DNA of 64,000 nucleotides from Akebia trifoliata. Lineage: Eukaryota > Streptophyta > Magnoliopsida > Ranunculales > Lardizabalaceae. Made by a program: the position numbers and the translations under genes. The notes below the pieces were generated by a model, which saw only the letters and a list, made by a program, of their open reading frames with translations, did not search any database and was not told the origin of the DNA. Of this stretch, positions 12,040 to 22,800 are shown piece after piece (within the stretch, counting starts at the first letter, position 1; the number at the start of each line of letters is the position of its first letter). The stretch covers positions 5,994,001 to 6,058,000 of the forward strand of contig CM030709.1 in NCBI GenBank assembly GCA_017979445.1. The letters are read 5' to 3'.

Positions 12040-12400
12040 GGGGTTCGGCTCCTCAGAGGTACCGACCCAATGAAGGAGTCGAACCCCCTCTATTAATTAC
12101 CTTAAGTGGTTCGGCCAAGAGAGGCAACCAAACCCCCTTCTTAATTTTCTTAAGAGGTTTGGTCGAAAAGGCAGCCAAACGCCACTACCTCATTAATTTG
12201 GTTCAGCCTAGTGACACAGTTGAACCCTCTTTTAACTTTCCCTAAATGGTTCGATAACGCCTTGTCATCTAACCCCTCTTCCCTTCATACACAAGTGGTA
12301 CGACTCTTATGAGAGCCGACCTCTCTCTCTCTCTCTCTCATAAACGTAGGTAGTTCGACTTCTCCATTGAGAATCAACCTCTCTCTCAACTTTGATCCAC
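12040..12400. repeat. Degenerate minisatellite, about seven units of 45-60 bp
   Basis: Units start near GGTTCGG(CC/CT), have a mid part resembling CAACC or GAACCC, and end in a TTAA-rich stretch. Seven diverged units can be followed; one includes a (CT)n run near 12321-12340. It lies 300-650 bases upstream of the RS2Z promoter. No coding frame. Confidence 0.6.
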
Positions 12401-13574
12401 TCGTCAATTAAATTTCAGAACACAGTTCTACTCCTACCATTGCGTAATCTCTCACTACAATTGTTCAATCATGGAAGTGAAAAAAACATTGTGTCTTAAA
12501 GAACTATAGCTACAAATTTGATTGAATCAACTCTCGAAGAATTAAATAATTACTGAATTGAAGCAATTAAGTAATTAATGTCACTAATTATGTAAGTTAC
12601 AAGAACTATGAGAAGTAGATCTTCAATATTATCAAAGCATCATGGGAATTAATGGTACTAAAGCTAGACAACACGGAAAATAGTTATAACCGAGTTAAAT
12701 GCCTCTTATTAATGGGGTAACTTTATAAATAAGGAGACTTCCCTTGCTTAAGTCTCAAGGCAAAGCCACATAAATGATCGTTTTACTTTAGCTCTTTTCT
12801 ATTTGCTCTGTATTTTTCAAGCGTTACCTTCATAGTTAAAAGGCTCTTTAACTGGTACCACAATAGTGTGTTTCTTCAAGTGAGGATTGATGGAGAAGAC
12901 GACAAGAAGAGAATCATCGAATAAAACGACTGGAGTTAGCATTAATTGTGACACGACGTTTGAGGATTAAATCATCAAGAGTTACACAAATCTCGAGGAG
13001 TAAGAGATCCAAAAAATCTCTAAACATTCATTTATTTTCATAACTAGTAGATAACATGTATTGCAAAAATTAAGATCCAAGCAAGATTAATTATTTATAA
13101 TTGGTTTTAAAAATAATTTCAAATTTTCAAATAGATAAGCAAACTGATTTTATTACAAAATCCAATTGGACCTCCTTGAGCCACCTGTTTAATCCAATTT
13201 TGAACACACTGCCCAAAACCCATTGTCTTCGAAGATTTTTGACATCTAGCTAATTTATTTAAACTCAGCTTCAATCCATTATTTCCAATCTCTTGTCAAA
13301 AACACCTGTGTTTTTCTCGTGAAATATTTATGTCTTCAACTTCACCAAAAAATTTATTTTTGCTCCCCAGGTCTGGAATGCATATTTGTTTCACCCTAAG
13401 GTCTATATGAATACAGGGAATTTGATTTTCTCAGGAAAATAATAATTGGAAAGTGAATTCCATAGGAAAATGATTTTTGCTACTTACATCTTAGGAAAAT
13501 GTAAACAAAACAAAAAAGTGTTATTAAGTAATTTTCTTGGGGATTGCCAATGAAAATAAATGATTTTTTTTTTA
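12401..13574. other. Intergenic sequence without recognisable genes
   Basis: AT-rich sequence between the RS2Z upstream minisatellite and the 3' end of the SET-domain gene. I see no gene, RNA or clear element. Confidence 0.5.
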
Positions 13575-13599
13575 GGGGGGGGGGGGGGGGGGGGGGGGG
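13575..13599. repeat. Poly-G tract of 25 bases
   Basis: An uninterrupted run of 25 G, preceded by a T-run, 280 bases from the stop codon of the SET-domain gene. Exact length in the genome may differ because such runs are hard to sequence. Confidence 0.9.
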
Positions 13600-13879
13600 A
13601 TTTTTCTGCCCACACTACCAAATTAATATTCTTAATTTTTCAGTAAGTTTACATAAATAAAATAAAATATACAAATACAAATAAAAACCAACTCTAGTTT
13701 ATCATGCATTTTCTTTCATGGGATTGAAGCCATAACCCAAGGTTGCATCACAGCATTGCATAAGCCTAATTCTATCTTTCCACACAACGCACATATCTCG
13801 AGCAAAAGATTCACGTATCTCAATTCTCGAGCACCACTAACATATAGTCTTCCAAAACAGTAACCTAAACCTCATGAAA

Positions 13880-16800
13880 TTACCAGGATTCCAAAGGATG
13901 ATTGTTTCTTGTCGATAAGGTGGTACAATAATTATTCAGCCATGCAGACGCAGATTTCAAGACGCGGAGCTCACCAGTAAGGAGATCTTGAGCCATTCGC
14001 TTTCGAAGAGCAAGTTTTCCACCAATGGAAGGAGAGCTGACAGGCCCCAATGACTGTAAATACATGTTTGAAGTTCACAACAATGAAAGGGTCCAGTGAA
14101 ATACTGAATTAGAAAACAAAGCTTCATGTACTATAAATGTTTTTAAGTTCATGCTGAAAATACCCTAACTACAGAACTAAAATATCTTTGTTCATCTCCA
14201 AGAACAATTCATACTCATCAATTGAATTTTTTTAAAAATATGAATGCCCTCCAAGACACTTAGGGTCTGTTTGTTACAGATTCCAGCTTTTGCTCCAGGA
14301 TTTTGTTTCTAGGAGAAGCAGAAGCTCAGAGTCTGGGAAGTTGCGCCCAGGAGAATCTTGTTTGTTATAGAAGCTGATGAAAAAGTAGTTGAGAGAAGTT
14401 GAATTAATTTTGTTGTTTAATCAATGAGTTAGGAAGAATGAGTCATTTCATACCCTATACGTTTTTCAGGGTTGGCTTCTCATAGTGGCTCTTGCACGAA
14501 AGCAGCCCCAACAAGGCTTCTCAAAAACGCAGTTTTGGGCTCCCCGCAAAAACGGTTGAAGCAGAAGTCGTTACCAACAAACATGCTTCTCCTTTTTCAG
14601 CTCGAAGCCCAAAAAGCCGGCAAAAAAAGTCTTAACAAACAGACCCTTAGTAACAAGATAAAACATAATATTTAAAGAAACCCTAAGTTAGTTTCCTGTT
14701 ATTTCGAAAAACTAGCTTAATAAGCCAATGAATTTAGGTGCCTATGATTTGCTTAAGGTGAGCTTTTCACGGTTGGTAAGTTAGTGTGAAAATATAAAGC
14801 TGGTTAAAGAGAGAGAGAGAGAGTATAATCATCATCAATCTCATCTAAAAAAATTTGGGTTTGGCTGGGCAAATACTATTCCTCCATGCAATTCTGTCTA
14901 GAGCTATAATTCGTTGTCATTGCGAGTGTGTTTATATCCGCTTTCACTACATCAATTCATGTTCTTTTGAGTCTTTCACGGTTTAATATGTAAAAGAACT
15001 TGGTTTATACAAGGAAAGCAACATCATCCATCAAGAGATGCATCACTTTCAAGATTCTTGGAACATAAGTAACTGGGCAGAATTAAAATAAAAATAAATA
15101 AAATTATCTAGTAGCATATATTTTCCCTTCAAAGAAGGTAAAGCATGTCGAATAGTTTACCTTAATGGATTCATCATATTCCTGAATCAAGTCAATAATT
15201 CGTGAAAGCAAGATCCGATGTGCTTGGATCTCTCTACTCATATTCTCCAAAGGACGTCGAGCTAGCCGACCATCATTCTGCGCAGCTTCCATTTCCAAAT
15301 CTTTCAGTTCTGAGGATGAAAGTTCGATCAACAAAAACTATGTGCAGGATGAGCATAATTTCAACAAAAATCTAATTCTCATAAAATAAAGAAAATGTGT
15401 TGTGTGGAAACAAGAGATACACCTTGAGGAGAGGTTGCAGATAAAATGCGAGCAAATGCACGGAGTGATTGTGGAATGCCTTTTCCCTTCCCCCTCGGAG
15501 ATCTCACTTCCCTATTCCAATATTGAAATATTCAGAATGAAAACAAATATTAAATATTAACAACACCTGTCACATGAAATGAAATGGAACAGAAAGAAGG
15601 ATCAAGGATAAAAATCCATGTTCTTTTAAGCTCAGACGTTTGCTTAACTTGGTTCTTATGGTAATTAAAACTTGGTTTCACAGTTCCAGAAACCATTCTT
15701 TCTCACTCATCAGGAAAAAAAAAGTCACCATACTTCCTCGATCCTATGTTCCCCCCCACCCCCTGTTGGAAAAACTCCAACCTTCAACCCGCGATGCAAA
15801 ATAATTGAAGAAAACAAACAAGAAAGAAAATTAACCACAATGAATCAGGGCTTTACATGAAAACTGTGAAATTACAGAAATACCCTTTGGAAATTTTGGC
15901 TCTTTATTGACCAGCACTATCAGGCTCCACAAACCACAACACTCCCTAAGAACTGTATTTTTGTATTCTTTTTAGGTTTGAGCTCTTTATATTCCTCATT
16001 AAAAGTAATAGGCTATTAACACACTTTAGTTTCCCTAGTTCAACAAAATCGTTCACTGTCTTGCATAAGAATTCATTTGTCTTGACTCACGAGTCTTCAT
16101 AATTAAGTTAGGCCTTAATCATTTTTGGAAGAGATAAAACAAAACTTACAATATTTGTAAGAACTATCAGACATGAAACCAATGTAAATTCCCTTTTCAA
16201 AGTAATTAAACATATAAAAATATTTATTATTTTCAATTAATTATGTTTATTATTGATGAATGTGATACCTACACCACATTCATTAAGCATCCATACCCAA
16301 GCTCTAAATCATTTCAAAGCCATTTTTACTAAAATTTAATGTAATTTGTTCAAAATTTAATTTTTTGGTTCAATTCGTTCATCATGCTTCCCAGAAAGAG
16401 GTTTACTTTTAAGCTCACCTCGCTGTTCTTGGTCTTCTAATATCACTGGTGTACTTACATTTTGTAGCAATGGTGGATCATTCAGTTCATCCATCAGGGT
16501 GTTTCAGGAATGCCCCAAATCACATAGATCAGAACATTTTCCATTTATTCCATTTCAGAAGCATCATTTTTTTTTCCTTTCTTATTAAACAATTTATTTT
16601 GTATTTCAATATGTCTTGTCAGCCTTAAGGGTATGTTTGATTGCACATGGAAAATCAATTTCCATGGAAAATGACATTTTTCATGTGTTTAATTGCATTT
16701 TTCCATGGAAATTGATTTTCCACCCCAATCAAAAAGTCCACCAAAACATGGATTTCACTTTCCCACCCATATGGGTGGGAAAGTGAAATCAACCCATATT

Positions 16801-19800
16801 TTCCATCCTCAAAATATCATCATCTTCTTCCCCACTCATATCTTCTTCTTCCCTACCACCATCACACTAACCTCGTCGTCGCCGTCATCACCATCTCCGG
16901 CCACCTTCTCTCTCTCTCTCTCTGACTTCTTCTTCTACTTACCTCGCCTCCGCCGCCACCACCACCACATTCTCCCCTTTTCTTCCCACTTACCCCCACC
17001 GCCACTGCCACCACATTCCCCTCTCTCTTATCATTTCCCAAGCCTCTCCCTCTCCTCTTTTCTTCTTTCTCTTTCTCCTCCTCCTCCTCTTCTCATTCTT
17101 CTTCTTCTCCCTCATATATTTTTCCCATGATTTTATCTAAGTAAAATCAAACAATGGAATTTGATTTTCCAACCCTACCTATTTTCCATGGATATCAAAT
17201 TCCATGGAAAGTCACTTTCCATGTAATCAAACATACCCAAAGGGTATCTCGGGCATTAAACCTTCATCTTCGATAGTATCTTGTTCTTCTAGAATTTACA
17301 TAATTGGCCTTATTTTCATTGATATTACTAGGGGTGCACATGGTTCGGATTTTGACAAAATTGGAACCGAACCAAACATGATCGGTTCTTCAAATTTGGA
17401 ACCGAACCAATCCAATTATCCTATAGAACCGAACCAATCCAAACCAAGCTTGGTTCGGAGCGGTTCTCGGTTCTTATACTTTCAAAACATAAAAACTAGT
17501 ATTTTTTCTTTCAAAAGAGGAATCCTTTAGATTAGACCATAAATAATGCCTATTTTTAAAATGAAAATGATTTTATGATTAAATTATGACTGAAATCTGT
17601 ATAAATTGAAAATTAGAGGAAGCTCAATGAGACTAAAAAAAAATTACAATTTAAAATTTTGTATTTTTGATGGATTGGTGAGAAAACTAATCCATAAATG
17701 GTAGATTAACGAAACCAAGTCTAGGTTCATCTATTATATTTCATCTAACTAACACCGCATAAAGGTTCTCATAAAAAAATAAGTAATCAAACTTTTAAAT
17801 TTTTTTTTTATAAATAGGTTGATCCATTTGAAAGTTGAGAGAGAGATTTGTATACATTTTTTTATGAGTTTTTGTTAGAAAAAAATATAGGAGATGGAGT
17901 TGAAGAAGAGAGAAATAGATAATAAAAGAATGAAACTAAGAAAGGGTTTTATTTTTAAATAAATAAACATATATATATATATATATATTATAATAGATAC
18001 TTCGGATTAGTTCGGTTCTCGGATTGGTTCGGTTTTATTATACCCCTAATCCGGAACCGAACCAAATCAATCGGATTTTTTTATATACAATCCGTACCCA
18101 AACCAAACCATACTCAATCCGAACCAATCCAATCCAAAAGGTTTCGGATTGGTTCGGTTCTCGATTTACCCAATCCAATGTGCACCCCGATTTACCCAAT
18201 CCAATGTGCACCCCTAGATATTACAGTGACAGTTAAGTTCTATCTCTGTCGCATAATGCAATTATGATTTTGTTTTTAAGTCCAGTTCTACATAAGTGGT
18301 GAAAGTATTAACTGAATATATTGTCAAATGACATCCACAGCCAGGTTCTAAGTATTGCAAGGGTTGAACATAAGAAATAGAACTTAAAACTTAAAAGCAA
18401 AGAACCATGAAATCAATACCAACTTGATTATGAAAGAAATTCGAGAAGAGTCAAAATGGTCGATATCCGTGATGATTAGCATACGATTTTTATGCAGAAG
18501 TTCCGATTTCATTGTACGTAAAGGATCATGCTGAGGTATACTGACCCAAATCTGCACCTGAGAGTAATTGAAAATATGTTGCCAACGCTCAGTTAAATAG
18601 ATAATAAAAAGAAAAAAACAAAGCCTCAAAACATATGTGGAAGACATTAATAAGATCAGATAGTATTTGAAAGTTAAATTAGTTAACGTATTGTATATGA
18701 AAAACCTATGATATCAAGACACGACAAGGATATGGGACTGAGACGGTGTGGATACGACACGAATCCAACACCATTTTGAAGTATCTACATAGATAGTGAG
18801 CAGAAAAAAACATAGCGAGGAAACGAACATCACCAAGACTCGGCTATAGTTTATTCTAGTTTTGGAGTTTACAAGTGATTTAATTTCCAATTAACCCTCC
18901 TTCCAAGAAATAGGTCCAGGTCCAACACAAGGCAAAAGCAAAGAGATGAATTATATCAAAAATCCAGGATTATTAAGAAAAACGAATGAAACTCGAATTA
19001 AGACACAAGGTAAACATGAGAAATATGCTGCAATAGCTTGATTTTGAAATCATATGGGCAACAACATTTGGCATAATTTTATTGTCATCTCTATAAAGAA
19101 ATGCATGATCAGTTTGGTCATTAAAAACAAGTCTACATCACCATCATACACCTTAACTATTTGAGGTCATCAATGAGTCCCATTCCTCCATTCAACTTAT
19201 CTAGGGCTTTATCTTCCACCAAAGTGTATGCCTACTAGCCTAATCCACATTGTTTTCGTCGAAGGCCTTCAAACTATAACAAAGTGATCCTTCTCAGTTC
19301 TCACTAATGCCATCATAGCTCTTCATCGTACATGCTCAAACCATCTAAACAGATCTTCTTGTGTTAATCCTCTATGAAGACCCTTTGTTGAGTTATTTGG
19401 TGGAATGGTTTTTTATCTAATTTGGAAAGTTATATGGGTATTATTTTTGAAAGTTCTTTTTAAATATATGAGGAAGTCAAAATACTCTTAACTCTCTTTC
19501 TCTCCCCTCCACTTTTCTCTTCTTTCTCTTTTCTTCTCATCTTCTTTCTAGGGTTTTATTCAACTCATTTGAATTAAGAGAAGACATGGTTTATGACCAA
19601 ATTCAATGGAGGAACATGATTCATCCAGCTGACTACAAATTTTTTCATCCAAACTAATAAGTTTCCAGATGGAATCCCAATTTAAACAAGAAATGCTCAT
19701 TATTTATTCATATTTCAATAGTTCTTGTAATCCGAATATCGACCACAATTATAAAAAAAATATCACACTAACTAGTAGCAAGTTTAGAGAGAGAAATTTT

Positions 19801-22800
19801 CAGTAAAACAGACTGAACAGGTGCACAAGAAAACTACATGTAAAAGCGCCACATAAGTTGCTGCATTACATTCGTCTCACAATAAGATTTTCCATAATAG
19901 GCCTTTTCATATAGAAACCAAGGAAACTAACCTGGTCATAGATGTTATATGGAAGTGTAAAACCAAAGTCCAGCAAGAGTGTAGAATTTGGAAATTTTCC
20001 ATATCTTATCAGAACCTGAATGCAACAAGATCTTTAAGTGAACTTCTGTATTAAGAACTTCTTTGTTTTTTTAAATTGATAATGTCCAATATTAAGAACA
20101 GATATAATTTTTGTGATACACTAACTGAACAGATAAAACATACAGAAAATATGGGGTGTCAAACTGTGTAAGAAAGAGAATGTCATTCATTATATAATGG
20201 CTATGATTTTAGACATTTTAAGGATGTAACAACTTTAAAACTTTTATAAAATACAATATTTTCTAAACCAAAAAATAATATATTGAGATCAACATTTTGA
20301 ACTGTGGATTTTCGTCTCAATCATATACATGAAGGGTCAACCTAATGTGTATCTGTCATGAACTTGTGATTATACAGTAAGGACTCAGTTAAGATCAATT
20401 CCGATATCTAAGTCACGAGCTACCACATGCATGCAATGTCAAGGTTGTATTTCTCAAGGTTGGAAGTTTCGATCAATCTCAGAATGTCTCAGCTGAGATG
20501 TCTTGAGTCTCAGCCAAGACCCAGAACGAAAAATTAGTCCTGAAACACAGCTCCTAGGATTCTCTTATTTATAATAAAGTATACTAGGGATGACTATACC
20601 ATCCCACGATAAAAGAGAAAAATATAATAAAGTATAATAAAGGTAGAAAATACTATTTTACCCTTACAACACTCTCCCTCGAGTATATCAACCACACCCA
20701 ACTTGTCCAAGAACTCATGTAGTTGGATACCACTAATAACTTTTATAAGATTGTTTACCGATATAATATATATAACCCCAAGGGGTTGGCCTAGTGGCAA
20801 GCCGAGCCTTGATAAGCTCCTCAGGAAGGGTAGGTCAAGTGTTCGAAACCCCACAAAGCAATGAATTCCTTGGGGCCACCCTACAGGATCCAATTGATGC
20901 TCGACTCAACCAGTTGTACGTTAGGACTTTGCGAGGGGGCAGTGCGTGTGACCATGGGGTTAATCTCACCCAAAGGGGGGGGGGGGGGGGGGGTATTCCC
21001 ACGATAAGCAACATATATATATATAAACAACTTTTTTCTTCTCTGTTTTCACAAATAGATCCACACTACCCCTAACCTCTTCTCCCGAATGAAGTGACGT
21101 ATATTTGATCCTATCATGCTTACTCAGCAATAAAATATGATGATTAGGAAAAGAAGAAAGAAACCAATTCACTTAAATCAGAATCTGACCTGTTCACCAG
21201 GAGCATAGTCCTGATCAGCAATGACCTGCACAGATAGTATGAAACAATTAAAACTAAATAAAATGATTTCTTATAGGTATACACTAATACATGCACCAAA
21301 CGTTTATAAACAGATTCTCAATGCATCTCTAAATGCCAGTGAGCCTGACAGCAAGCTACAGGAATCAGACCTCTGAAGTTTGTTTGTCTTCGTCACTTAG
21401 TAAGACTGCATCTGAAACTCCATCATGATTTAGAATATCTGCAAATGGAATCTAAAGAATATTTTATGCCTTGAAGAATTATTAGATATAAACATACTCA
21501 TAAATACACCCCAATATAAGGAGAACATTACGAGAATGATACCAAAGATTGGCCCTTTGAACTTCCCCATGCACGAGATCCCACTGGAATGTTTACAAAG
21601 AAGTAATTAGAAAAAGTTAACCCGATTCTAAAACTATGCAATTAATGTAAAGATTGTAACATTAGCATCAACTTAAGCACAATTAATGACTCAGAAATAA
21701 TTAACGGAAATGTATTAGTTTTAACAAGACTAGATATATGAATGATATGAATCAAGAAATCTGGCTTGAAGAGTTTAATTTCTAGTCAAACATGAATTGA
21801 ACATTATTTCCAAGATTTTTTTTTATATAGGCATGTAGGTGAAGATGGGTATTGAACCCATGTTTGTGGTAGTGGTAGTACCACCGGTAGATATCAGCTG
21901 GTGCACATATAAATCATTATAACAGTCATATAAGGCTATTGGTTGAGGAAAACAGCATGTAGCAACCGTTTCCAACTGAATTGAACCATAGGAGAAATGT
22001 TTAGGGACCTTTTGTAACATCAGGGAGGTTTCACAATTATGGGCTTTGACATTTGAAAACTCCAGCAAAGTTGACGCTTTATTTCAGTTAATCCCAGGCA
22101 TAAAATGGTAATTGGTTTAAATAATATAGAGACAACAATGGGAGATCATTGAGTTGTGCAGGAATGCATCAATTGACTAAGCATATTTTAATCCTTAGTG
22201 TTTCAGTTGAATGCCAGATTATAAAACCTCTCCAACGAGTATTCGGTTTGTTGCATATTTTTCTTTGTTGAATATACTGAAGAGCTTTCTTCCTTGAAGA
22301 GATTGTTTCTCCTTGCTTGTTTCAATTTTTTGCGTGTCGACATTCTTCCTCTTTATTGCTGTTTCATTCAGTCTTTGTTTTTTCCCAATGTTGCTTTTGA
22401 AGTCCATAGTTATACATTGAGACACCTTCAGTTCTTTGATCAAACCAATAACCCGAGGAAACTAGAAGAATATATTAAGTAGTATTCAGAAGCTCACCAA
22501 GAATATATGAGAGAACCTTAACATCTTTAATAGGCGCATAGAGCATGAAAAACTAATTACATGGATAATTCCAACTGATTCACCAACCAAGTAGAGACCT
22601 CAAATATACTGTAACATATCAAGATTAAGAAAATACTAACAAAAACCTTATTCAAAAAAATAAAAAACTCAAATTTAACTACAAAGGCAGATGAGATAAG
22701 CTAACAAACTGAAAAAAAATTATTACAAATGGCTTACATGTGTTATGTACTTTAAAGAGGAAAAGAAGACTGTAAAAAGTGAAATACGATCACGTAATAT

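Noticed and set aside
16693..17130. 145-codon open frame rich in Ser, Pro, His and Phe
   Set aside because: It is a translation of a CT-rich tract inside a MITE in an intron of the SET gene.
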